Under the pieces are notes generated by a model. The model ran no database searches. It worked only from the letters and a program-made list of their open reading frames with translations, and was not told the origin of the DNA. Shown here one piece after another: positions 1 through 6,798 of a stretch of DNA of 12,936 nucleotides; within the stretch, counting starts at the first letter, position 1; every line of letters begins with the position of its first letter. This DNA comes from an uncultured beta proteobacterium. GTDB taxonomy: Bacteria; Pseudomonadota; Gammaproteobacteria; Burkholderiales; Burkholderiaceae_C. The position numbers and the translations under genes are program-made. The DNA lies in NCBI GenBank assembly GCA_903885415.1, contig CAISIP010000385.1:1-12936 (forward strand). The letters are read 5' to 3'.

Positions 1-1166
1 CGCAGCGACGGCGCCCAGGCCAGGGCAGCGCCAGGCGCGAGGGTGAATGCCAGGTCGAAAACCGCCACCTCGGCCCCCGTCTCGGAGGCGGTTCTTCCAT
101 CGGTCATGCGCAACGCACCCGATGGCACTTCCAGGCCCATCCAGTCGCTGCCCGCGACGCGGTCGATCCGATGGCCGGTCTGCAGCAGGCTGGCGGCAAA
201 GTGATCGGCCATCGACCCCTGGCCGTGCAAGCGGACCACCTGGGGCTCGCGAGGCGGGGCTAGCGGCGCCGAGGCGGGCGGGGGCCTGGCGCCAGCATGG
301 GCATGGTCGTAGAAGCCGCGGCCTGATTTCCTGCCAAGCAAACCGCCGTCGACCATCTCGCGCTGCAGCAGCGAAGGCGTGTAGCGCTTGTCGAAGAAGT
401 TCGCCTCGAAAACCGACTGGGTGACGGCGAAATTGGTGTCGTGGCCAATCAGGTCCATCAGTTCGCAGGGCCCCATGCGAAAGCCCACCGCGCGCAGGCA
501 TTGGTCGATCACCTCGGGTGTACAGGCACGCTCCTGTAACAGCCCGAGGGCTTCGGCATAAAAAGGGCGGGCGATCCGATTGACGATGAATCCCGGCGTT
601 GAGCGGGCATGCACCGGCTGCTTGCCCCAGATGGTCGACAGCGCGTATACCGCCGCCGCTGCCGCCACGTCGGTCTGCAGGCCCGACACCACCTCGACGA
701 GCTTCATCAACGGCACCGGATTGAAGAAATGCATCCCGACCAGCCGGCCCGGATGTTGCAAACCGCTGGCCATCGTGGTCACCGAGATAGACGAGGTGTT
801 GGTCGCGAGGATGCAGTGCGCGCCAACGATGGTTTCGAGTTGCTTGAAGAGACCGCGTTTGTCGTCGAGCCGCTCGACGATGGCCTCGATCACCAGCCGG
901 GCATGTCCTGCCGCGTCAAGCGACGCAATGGGTTGCACGCGCGCCAGCGTCTGCGCAGCCGCCGAGTCGCTCAAGCGGTTCTTGGCAACCAGCGCGTCCA
1001 GCGTCCCGGCGAGCCGATCCCTTGCCTGCAGGGCGGCGCCGTCCCGCGTGTCGTGCAGCATCACCGTGTGGCCCGCCTGTGCTGCCACCTGCGCGATGCC
1101 CAGCCCCATGATTCCCGCACCAACGACCAGCACCGGAGCGCCTGGCAGGTTGTAGCTCGTGTCCAT
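1..1166 (-). CDS. 3-hydroxyacyl-CoA dehydrogenase (PaaH/PaaC type, probably 3-hydroxyadipyl-CoA dehydrogenase), 3' end outside window
   Basis: NAD-dependent oxidation of a 3-hydroxyacyl-CoA to the 3-oxoacyl-CoA, a soluble cytoplasmic step. About 388 codons are open to the left edge with no stop; family members of the long type are about 500 residues, so the C-terminus is missing. Visible: an N-terminal Rossmann motif VVGAGIMGLG (residues 14-23), the segment ATNTSSIS, the catalytic-region motif MHFFNPVPLMKLVEVV, and STPGFIVNRI at the start of the C-terminal helical domain, followed by a second C-terminal domain. The ATG at 1166-1164 overlaps the boxA stop as TGATG, so translation is probably coupled to boxA. 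Its place at the end of the box operon suggests 3-hydroxyadipyl-CoA as substrate, as in the shared lower part of the phenylacetate and benzoyl-CoA routes. The family is clear; the exact substrate is inferred from context. Confidence 0.9.
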   Translation of the reverse strand, partial: MDTSYNLPGAPVLVVGAGIMGLGIAQVAAQAGHTVMLHDTRDGAALQARDRLAGTLDALVAKNRLSDSAAAQTLARVQPIASLDAAGHARLVIEAIVERLDDKRGLFKQLETIVGAHCILATNTSSISVTTMASGLQHPGRLVGMHFFNPVPLMKLVEVVSGLQTDVAAAAAVYALSTIWGKQPVHARSTPGFIVNRIARPFYAEALGLLQERACTPEVIDQCLRAVGFRMGPCELMDLIGHDTNFAVTQSVFEANFFDKRYTPSLLQREMVDGGLLGRKSGRGFYDHAHAGARPPPASAPLAPPREPQVVRLHGQGSMADHFAASLLQTGHRIDRVAGSDWMGLEVPSGALRMTDGRTASETGAEVAVFDLAFTLAPGAALAWAPSL

Positions 1167-2446
1167 CAATAGGTTTCCAGGTGCAGGCGGCCTTCGGCGT
1201 TCAGCGAAGCTGCCACGGTGTCCCAGTGTAGCCCGGCCTGCTGCGCGACATCGCGCAGCGCCAGTACAACGCCGTCTTCCATGCTCTTGAGCCCACAGAC
1301 ATAAAGGCAGGTGTTGGCGTCGCGTAGCAGGGCGCCAAGGTCGGCGGCGCGCTCGCGCATCAGGTCTTGCACATAGCGCTTGGGCTGGCCGGGACCGCGC
1401 GAAAAAGCGAAGTTGATGTCGATGAAATCCGTCGGCAGGCTCTGCAGCGGTCCGAAATAGGGCAGTTCTTCCTTGCTCCTGGCGCCGAAGAACAGCATCA
1501 GTGTGCCGGGCTCAAATTTGCCGCCGGCGCGCAGGCGCCGGCGCCATTCGGTCATGGCGCGCATGGGCGCGCTGCCAGTGCCGGTACAGATCATCACGAT
1601 GTTCGACCGGGGGTGGTTGGGCATCAGGAAGCTGCTCCCAAAGGGGCCGGTCACCTGCACCTGGTCGCCCACCTGCAGGTCGCACAGGTAGTTCGACGCG
1701 ACGCCGCGCACGGGCCGGCCCTGGTGGTCCTCAAGCACCCGCTTGACCGTCAGCGACAGATTGTTATAGCCGGGACGCTCGCCGTTGCGCGGGCTGGCAA
1801 TTGAATACTGGCGCGCATGGTGCGGTCGCCCGCTGGCGTCGAGTCCGCCGGGGACGATGCCGATCGACTGGCCTTCTAGCACCGGGAACGGCATGGCACC
1901 GAAATCGAGTACGACATGGTGCGTGTCGTAGTCATGGCCCACCGCCGTGACACGCACGTTGCCGGCGACGGTGGCCGTCACGAAGCGTGCAGCCGCCTTC
2001 GGGCCATAGAGGTTCGTGTAGGGGTGTGCCGCCGACCATGGCGCGATCGTCGCGCCGTATGGCACGCGGCTGGCATTGGACCCAAGCGCTGAGCCGGCAG
2101 AAAATTCGGCGCGCGCTGCATCGGCGCGCGCGGTGCCGGCAGACGGTGGCTCTGGCGTCCGCTCGGGCGGCAGGGCGTCCCAGCGGAACTGCTCCGACAC
2201 GCTGTAGGCGCTGGCGCGCGCCACGGTGCGCCAGTTGTCGATTGAGCCGGTAGGGCAAGGCGCTATGCAAGCCATGCAGGAGTTGCACTGGTCGGCGTCG
2301 ACCACATAATTACGGTCGTCGTGCGTAATGGCGCCGACCGGGCAACTGGCCTCGCAGGTGTTGCAGCGGATGCAGATCTCCGGATCAATCAGGTGCTGCT
2401 GGATGGCTTTTTCGGCGTCGACGTCCAAGGCGATCTCCAGTGGCAC
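1166..2446 (-). CDS. boxA: BoxA, reductase component of benzoyl-CoA 2,3-epoxidase
   Basis: 426-residue iron-sulfur flavoprotein that passes electrons from NADPH to the di-iron oxygenase BoxB for 2,3-epoxidation of benzoyl-CoA. The N-terminus carries two ferredoxin-like 4Fe-4S motifs: C25, C28, C31, C35 (in CIRCNTCEASCP) and C54, C57, C60, C64 (in CNSCMACIAPCP). A ferredoxin-NADP reductase module follows, with the flavin motif RQYS (212-215), a nucleotide-binding motif GTGSAP (288-293) and a C-terminal YVCGLKSMEDGV. An Ala/Pro/Ser-rich linker lies at about 92-125. The start is a GTG 6 nt after the boxB stop with no evident Shine-Dalgarno, so translational coupling is likely. The stop overlaps the next gene's ATG. 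The fused ferredoxin-reductase architecture and the boxB neighbour make the call firm. Confidence 0.95.
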   Translation of the reverse strand: MPLEIALDVDAEKAIQQHLIDPEICIRCNTCEASCPVGAITHDDRNYVVDADQCNSCMACIAPCPTGSIDNWRTVARASAYSVSEQFRWDALPPERTPEPPSAGTARADAARAEFSAGSALGSNASRVPYGATIAPWSAAHPYTNLYGPKAAARFVTATVAGNVRVTAVGHDYDTHHVVLDFGAMPFPVLEGQSIGIVPGGLDASGRPHHARQYSIASPRNGERPGYNNLSLTVKRVLEDHQGRPVRGVASNYLCDLQVGDQVQVTGPFGSSFLMPNHPRSNIVMICTGTGSAPMRAMTEWRRRLRAGGKFEPGTLMLFFGARSKEELPYFGPLQSLPTDFIDINFAFSRGPGQPKRYVQDLMRERAADLGALLRDANTCLYVCGLKSMEDGVVLALRDVAQQAGLHWDTVAASLNAEGRLHLETY

Positions 2447-2452
2447 GAGGTG

Positions 2453-3880
2453 TCAGTTGAAGCGCACATAGTCGAAGTCGGCGCTCTGGCGGTTGACGCC
2501 CATGGCCGGCGGCGCAATCCAGTTCGCGAACTTTCCTGGCTCGACCACCGGGCCCATCAGCGAGGCGACGAAGGCCCGGTCCTGCGGGCTGGGCAGCCAG
2601 GCGTCGGCGTTCGCGTTCCACTGCGCATCGGAAAGCAACTGGCCGTCGGGCGATAGCTTGACGCCCGACAGCGCGCCGATCTGGCGGTGAAAGGCCTTGT
2701 GCGGCACCCTGAGCCTGAAGGAAATCCCGGCTTTCTCCAGAACCCGGTTCCAGCGCTCGACGCCGGCCACGGAGTCCTTGATGTAGTCGTCGCGCAGCAC
2801 TTCGTTGAGCGCGTTGCGCATCGGCACGTCCTTCTCGACCAACTGGCCGTCGCGCGCCTCGAGCACCTTGTAGGTCTGGCCCTGCAGCATATGGTCGTCG
2901 GCGCGCTTGGCTTCCTCGTAGCGGCCCTTCAGTCCGGTGTTGTAGAAGGTCGCCGCGTTGCTCGACTCGTCGGCGCCAAACAGGTCGATCGTGACGCTGT
3001 AGTGAAAGTTGATGTAGCGCTGGATCGTCGGCAGGTCGATCACGCCGGCAGCGCGCAGCCGGCCGACGTCGTCGGTCTTGAGTTCGTTCATCCGTTGCGC
3101 TGTGCGCTGGATGATGCGCGCGATGCCGCTTTCGCCGACGAACATATGGTGCGCCTCTTCGGTCAGCATGAACCGGGTGGTGCGCGCGAGCGGCTCGAAG
3201 GCGCTCTCGGCCAGCGCGCAGAGCTGGAACTTGCCGTCCCGGTCGGTGAAATAGGTGAACATGAAGAAGCTCAGCCAGTCCGGCGTCGCCTCGTTGAAGG
3301 CGCCCAGGATGCGCGGGTTGTTCTCGTCGCCGCTGCGTCGCACCAGCAGCGCCTCGGCCTCCTCGCGCCCGTCGCGCCCGAAGTGCTTGTGCAGCAGGTA
3401 GACCATGGCCCACAGATGGCGCCCCTCCTCGACGTTGATCTGGTAGAGGTTCCGCAGGTCATACAGGCTCGGCGCCGTCAGCCCTAGATGGCGTTGCTGC
3501 TCGACCGACGCCGGTTCGGTGTCGCCTTGCGTCACGATGATGCGGCGCAGGTTGGCGCGGTATTCGCCGGGAACCTCGTTCCAGACCTTCTCGCCCTTGT
3601 GGTCGCCGAAATGAATTCTTCGCTCGCTGTCGCCGGGGTGCAGGAAGATGCCCCATCGGTAGTCACGCATCTTCACGTGACTGAAGTGGGCCCATCCCTG
3701 CGGGTCGACGCTGATGGCGGTACGCAGGTAGACCTCGGAATTCGCCGAGTCTGCGGGACCGATGTCGTCCCACCAGTTGATGAACTGGGGCTGCCACTGC
3801 TCCAGCGCGCGCTGCAAAGCACGGTCTTCGCCAAGGTTGACGTTGTTCGGTATTTTTTCGCTGTAGTTAATCGCTGCCAT
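2453..3880 (-). CDS. boxB: BoxB, oxygenase component of benzoyl-CoA 2,3-epoxidase
   Basis: 475-residue class I di-iron enzyme that inserts one oxygen atom of O2 into benzoyl-CoA to give 2,3-epoxybenzoyl-CoA, using BoxA as reductase. Metal-site candidates visible are the Glu in SVEQQRH (E127), the ExxH pair in VEEGRHLW (E152, H155) and a second ExxH in TEEAHHMF (241-245). That is the helical ferritin-like pattern of this family. The open frame extends about 190 codons upstream of the real start, but the start ATG (3880-3878) is fixed by a strong GGAGGG 4 nt before it and by the usual family length of about 475 residues. The gene lies 65 nt downstream of boxC, with a stem-loop in the gap, and 6 nt upstream of boxA. 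Confidence 0.96.
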   Translation of the reverse strand: MAAINYSEKIPNNVNLGEDRALQRALEQWQPQFINWWDDIGPADSANSEVYLRTAISVDPQGWAHFSHVKMRDYRWGIFLHPGDSERRIHFGDHKGEKVWNEVPGEYRANLRRIIVTQGDTEPASVEQQRHLGLTAPSLYDLRNLYQINVEEGRHLWAMVYLLHKHFGRDGREEAEALLVRRSGDENNPRILGAFNEATPDWLSFFMFTYFTDRDGKFQLCALAESAFEPLARTTRFMLTEEAHHMFVGESGIARIIQRTAQRMNELKTDDVGRLRAAGVIDLPTIQRYINFHYSVTIDLFGADESSNAATFYNTGLKGRYEEAKRADDHMLQGQTYKVLEARDGQLVEKDVPMRNALNEVLRDDYIKDSVAGVERWNRVLEKAGISFRLRVPHKAFHRQIGALSGVKLSPDGQLLSDAQWNANADAWLPSPQDRAFVASLMGPVVEPGKFANWIAPPAMGVNRQSADFDYVRFN

Positions 3881-3884
3881 ACGG

Positions 3885-3890
3885 CCCTCC
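3885..3890 (-). promoter_or_regulatory. Ribosome binding site of boxB
   Basis: On the minus strand GGAGGG is followed by CCGT and then the ATG. It chooses the boxB start inside a much longer open frame, and is the strongest Shine-Dalgarno in the operon. Confidence 0.75.
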
Positions 3891-3913
3891 GTCCATTGAA
3901 ATGCTGCTGCCGT

Positions 3914-3934
3914 GCTGCGCCCGGTCGGCGCAGC
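3914..3934 (-). other. Stem-loop in the boxC-boxB intercistronic gap
   Basis: GCTGCGCC and GGCGCAGC form a perfect 8-bp stem around a 5-nt loop, between the boxC stop (3946) and the boxB ribosome binding site. No T-tract follows on the minus strand, so it is not a classical terminator. It may protect or process the boxCBA mRNA. The structure is seen directly; the function is a guess. Confidence 0.45.
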
Positions 3935-3945
3935 GGCCCTGCTGG

Positions 3946-5604
3946 CTACACCCGGCTCCAGTCGAACTGCGCCCGCTCGCCTTTGCCGTATACCTTCAGT
4001 GCGCCCCTGTCGCCAACGGCATTGGGACGCTGGAAGATCCAGTTTTGCCAGGCGCTCAGGCGGCCGAAGATGCGCGTGGCCATGGTTTCGGTTCCGTTGA
4101 AGCGCAGGTTCGCTTCCAGGCCGCTTAGCGCGTCGGGCGACATCGCGATGCGCTCCTCGATCGCGATGCGCAACTCGTCGTCCCAGTCGATGTCGTCCGG
4201 GTTCGCCGTCACAAGGCCCAGCGCGAAGGCGGCGTCGGCGTCCAGTCGCAGGCCGGTGGCGGCCCGCACCGCGTCGAGCGCTGCCTTCTCGTCGTAAAAG
4301 CGACGAGCCAGCCGGCTCTGGCCGGTGGCCATCGGGTAGAAGCCGAAATTGCAATCGGTCACAGCGAGGCGCGGTGCGCGTGCGGCGTCGTCGGCAAGCG
4401 CCAACTGGTAGCTGCGGTCGCATGCCAGCGCGAGTTCCAGCAGGGTGCCGGCAAAGCACGAACCGGCGTCGATCACCGCAAACAGGCTACGCGCAGACAC
4501 GTCCAGGCGGCTCAGCGTGCGGCGTAGCAGGCCGATGGTCTCGCGGACCCGCCAGTTCGTCCGCAATGCCAGCAAAAGGGCGTCCATCGCCAGCACCGCG
4601 TCGACGGCGCCTTCGGTCTTGAGCAGCCAGATTCCGATGTCGGGTTCATTGCTGCGCATCGACAGGATCGCGTCGTCGAGTTCCCGCGCCATCGCCAGCG
4701 GATACCAGTCGGCGCCCGCGGCTTCGACGGCCGCGATGTCCTCCGGTTGCTGGCCGCTGGGCGCCTTGACGGTGAAGGTCGCCGCGCGCCTGGAGCGGTC
4801 GATGCGCACCGCAACATGGGTATAGATCAGCGCGTCGGGCTCTGCGCTGCGCTGCAGCGGCGTGAGCACCACGCCCTGCGCATCGGCAGGGCGGTCGCTG
4901 CCGGCGGCGAGTTCGAGTGCGCGCTGCCGGACCTTGGCGGCGAAGACGGCCGGCTTGGCCAGCGCATCGACCAGTCGCCAGGCAAGCGCCTTCTCGCCGC
5001 GCACGCCCTCGGCGCTGGTGCAGAAGACATCGGCCAGATCGTGGCGCACATGGCGCTTGTCGGTCAGCCGGGTCAGTCCGCCGGTGCCGGGCAGCACGCC
5101 GAGCATCGGCACTTCGGGCAGGCTGACTGCCGAGGAGCGGTCGTCGACCAGGATGATCTCGTCGCACGCCAGCGCCAATTCGTAGCCGCCGCCGGCGCAA
5201 GCGCCGTTGACCGCCGCCAGGAATTTGAGTCCGCTGTACGCCGACGCATCTTCCATCCCGTTGCGCGTCTCGTTGGTGAACTTGCAGAAATTCACTTTCC
5301 AGGCGTGGCTGCTCAGGCTCAACATGAAGATGTTGGCGCCCGAGCAAAACACCCTTTCCTTGGCGCTGGTGATCACGACGGTGCGCACCACCGGATGCTC
5401 AAAGCGGATGCGGCTGATGGCGTCGTTGAGCTCAATGTCAACGCCGAGGTCGTAGCTGTTGAGCTTGAGCTTGTAGCCCGGCCGCAAGCCGCCGTTCTCG
5501 TCAAAGTTGGCCTTTAGCGTCGCAACGGGGCCATTGAATTCCAGCGTCCAGTGGCGGTAGCGCGACGGGTGGCTTTGGTATTCGACATGACTGGAATGGC
5601 TCAC
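3946..5604 (-). CDS. boxC: BoxC, 2,3-epoxybenzoyl-CoA dihydrolase (benzoyl-CoA-dihydrodiol lyase)
   Basis: 552-residue crotonase-superfamily enzyme. It adds two waters to 2,3-epoxybenzoyl-CoA, opens the ring without oxygen and releases formate plus 3,4-dehydroadipyl-CoA semialdehyde. The N-terminal enoyl-CoA hydratase-like half shows the oxyanion-hole segments FCSGANIF (86-93) and NGACAGGGYELALACD (133-148), followed by LPEVPMLGVLPGTGG. The second half is a degenerate crotonase repeat typical of BoxC, and the length is normal (about 550). The start is GTG at 5604-5602, with AAGGG 9 nt upstream; no earlier start exists in frame. It is the first structural gene after the AT-rich BoxR operator region and leads boxC-boxB-boxA. 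The semialdehyde product needs BoxD, which is not in this window. Confidence 0.96.
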   Translation of the reverse strand: MSHSSHVEYQSHPSRYRHWTLEFNGPVATLKANFDENGGLRPGYKLKLNSYDLGVDIELNDAISRIRFEHPVVRTVVITSAKERVFCSGANIFMLSLSSHAWKVNFCKFTNETRNGMEDASAYSGLKFLAAVNGACAGGGYELALACDEIILVDDRSSAVSLPEVPMLGVLPGTGGLTRLTDKRHVRHDLADVFCTSAEGVRGEKALAWRLVDALAKPAVFAAKVRQRALELAAGSDRPADAQGVVLTPLQRSAEPDALIYTHVAVRIDRSRRAATFTVKAPSGQQPEDIAAVEAAGADWYPLAMARELDDAILSMRSNEPDIGIWLLKTEGAVDAVLAMDALLLALRTNWRVRETIGLLRRTLSRLDVSARSLFAVIDAGSCFAGTLLELALACDRSYQLALADDAARAPRLAVTDCNFGFYPMATGQSRLARRFYDEKAALDAVRAATGLRLDADAAFALGLVTANPDDIDWDDELRIAIEERIAMSPDALSGLEANLRFNGTETMATRIFGRLSAWQNWIFQRPNAVGDRGALKVYGKGERAQFDWSRV

Positions 5605-5673
5605 TTCGGCGGTCCCTTCAGAAGCGTTGCGGCGGCACTGCGGTTCGAAAATCCGACCTGGCCAGCCCTAATA

Positions 5674-5716
5674 CGCATAATAATGCATATTTCTTACATT
5701 ATGCATTTTCATGCAT
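5674..5716 (-). promoter_or_regulatory. BoxR operator/promoter region for boxCBA (TGCA-N6-TGCA repeats)
   Basis: An AT-rich island in otherwise GC-rich DNA between the boxR stop (5729) and the boxC start (5604). It holds three ATGCAT hexamers at 5683-5688, 5701-5706 and 5711-5716. The last two give TGCA(5702-5705)-N6-TGCA(5712-5715). CGCA(5674-5677)-N6-TGCA(5684-5687) is a one-mismatch second copy. Published work on the BzdR/BoxR family describes TGCA-N6-TGCA direct repeats as the operator. The first TGCA pair lies only 13 bp past the boxR stop, so the site most probably controls boxC. I could not place -35/-10 elements reliably. Confidence 0.75.
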
Positions 5717-5728
5717 CTTTTGGGCGCG

Positions 5729-6700
5729 TCAGCGCGGCAACCGCAGCATGTCCCGCACCATGGTGCGCAAGGCTGCGGCTGTTGGCTCCAGCGCCTGCGC
5801 GCTGGTGTCGAGTCTGGCGTGCGCCTTGGCATAGAAGGGCGCGCGGCTGGCTAGTATGGCCTGCAGGTCGTGCATGGCCTCCTTGCTCGCCGCCATGGGC
5901 CGCAGATCGCCTTGCGCCGTCACGCGCTGCATATGGTCGTGCGGGTCTGCCCGCAACCACACCGCGGTGCACTGCGCCAGCAATTGATTGAAGGTGCCGG
6001 GATCGGACACCAGCCCACCAGGGATCGCGATCACCGCCTTCGGATGGACCCGGATCGCCTCCTCCAGCGCGCGCCGCTCGTAGCGCCGGTACGCGTTCGC
6101 ACCGTACAGCGCCTGGATCTCCGCCACCGTGCAGCCGGCGATCTTCTCGATCGCGCGGCTCAGTTCCACAAAGGGGAAACCCAGGTCGTCGGCAAGCATC
6201 TGGCCCAGCGTCGACTTGCCGGCGCCGCGCAGCCCGAGCAGGGCGATGCGCGCGCCCACGGTGGCGCTGCCGGCGTGGGTGTCGAGCATGGCGGCGATGG
6301 CCACCCGCACCCGCTGCAGGGTGGGCTCGTCGCGTTGTTCGAGCAGTTCGCGGATCATAAGCCACTCGGGCGACGAGGTCGTCACGTCGCCGATCAACTC
6401 GCCCAGCGGGCACTGCAGCGCTTGCGCCACCTGCTGCAGTACCAGGATCGACGCGTTGCCCACCCCGTACTCCAGGTTGGCCAGGTGCCGTTGCGACACG
6501 CCGGCTGCCAGCGCCACCGCCTTGCGCGTCATGCCACGGCGCACCCGCAGTTCGCGCGCACGCGCACCGAGCCGGGTTAAAAAAGGGTTCATCTCGCCTG
6601 TCAGATCATCGCCCGGACCGGCGACCGCGGGGGATTCCCTTGTGCCGGTGCTGACACGACCCGATGGGGACGCCTTCTTAGGCAATATCGTGCTGGACAT
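5729..6700 (-). CDS. boxR: BoxR-type regulator: XRE HTH domain fused to a shikimate kinase-like domain
   Basis: 323 residues from the ATG at 6700. Residues about 41-104 form an XRE-type helix-turn-helix (RRGMTRKAVALAAGVSQRHL, then LEYGVGNAS). Residues about 150-320 resemble shikimate kinase, with Walker A GLRGAGKST (156-164) and IAIPGG. This fusion is diagnostic of BzdR/BoxR, in which the kinase-like domain is an effector (benzoyl-CoA) sensor and DNA binding represses box or bzd promoters. It is upstream of boxC on the same strand and divergent from the hydrolase gene. The start is uncertain. The 6700 ATG has no clear Shine-Dalgarno and is followed by poorly biased codons. ATG 6592 has AGG at good spacing and would begin only a few residues before the HTH domain. 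The C-terminus is intact. Confidence 0.93.
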   Translation of the reverse strand: MSSTILPKKASPSGRVSTGTRESPAVAGPGDDLTGEMNPFLTRLGARARELRVRRGMTRKAVALAAGVSQRHLANLEYGVGNASILVLQQVAQALQCPLGELIGDVTTSSPEWLMIRELLEQRDEPTLQRVRVAIAAMLDTHAGSATVGARIALLGLRGAGKSTLGQMLADDLGFPFVELSRAIEKIAGCTVAEIQALYGANAYRRYERRALEEAIRVHPKAVIAIPGGLVSDPGTFNQLLAQCTAVWLRADPHDHMQRVTAQGDLRPMAASKEAMHDLQAILASRAPFYAKAHARLDTSAQALEPTAAALRTMVRDMLRLPR

Positions 6701-6798
6701 GATGGGTGCTGCTGGCAATCGTCTGTTTATGCATAATACTTCACATTTTCGGCGCGGGCAAGCCAGGCCGCCGCGCAGCCACTGCCACGGAGACGCGC
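6701..6798. promoter_or_regulatory. Divergent control region between boxR and the hydrolase gene
   Basis: Contains the 10-bp palindrome TTATGCATAA (6727-6736) in a short AT-rich patch. It shares the ATGCAT core with the boxC operator, and a half-match TTCA follows at N6 spacing (TGCA 6730-6733, TTCA 6740-6743). CATAAT (6732-6737) resembles a plus-strand -10 hexamer but no good -35 lies at standard distance. BoxR autoregulation and control of the hydrolase are plausible. The motif is seen; the role is inferred. Confidence 0.5.

Noticed and set aside
580..1172. Plus-strand frames opposite the 3-hydroxyacyl-CoA dehydrogenase
   Set aside because: The minus strand reads as an uninterrupted dehydrogenase with Rossmann and catalytic motifs; these are its shadows.
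2687..4297. Two long plus-strand frames (2687-3487 and 3488-4297) opposite boxB and boxC
   Set aside because: They are complements of strongly coding sequence and have no recognisable domain or ribosome binding sequence.
3881..4459. N-terminal extension of boxB by about 190 codons
   Set aside because: The extra part lies inside boxC, is Arg/Pro-rich and unlike BoxB; the ribosome binding site and family length fix the start at 3880.
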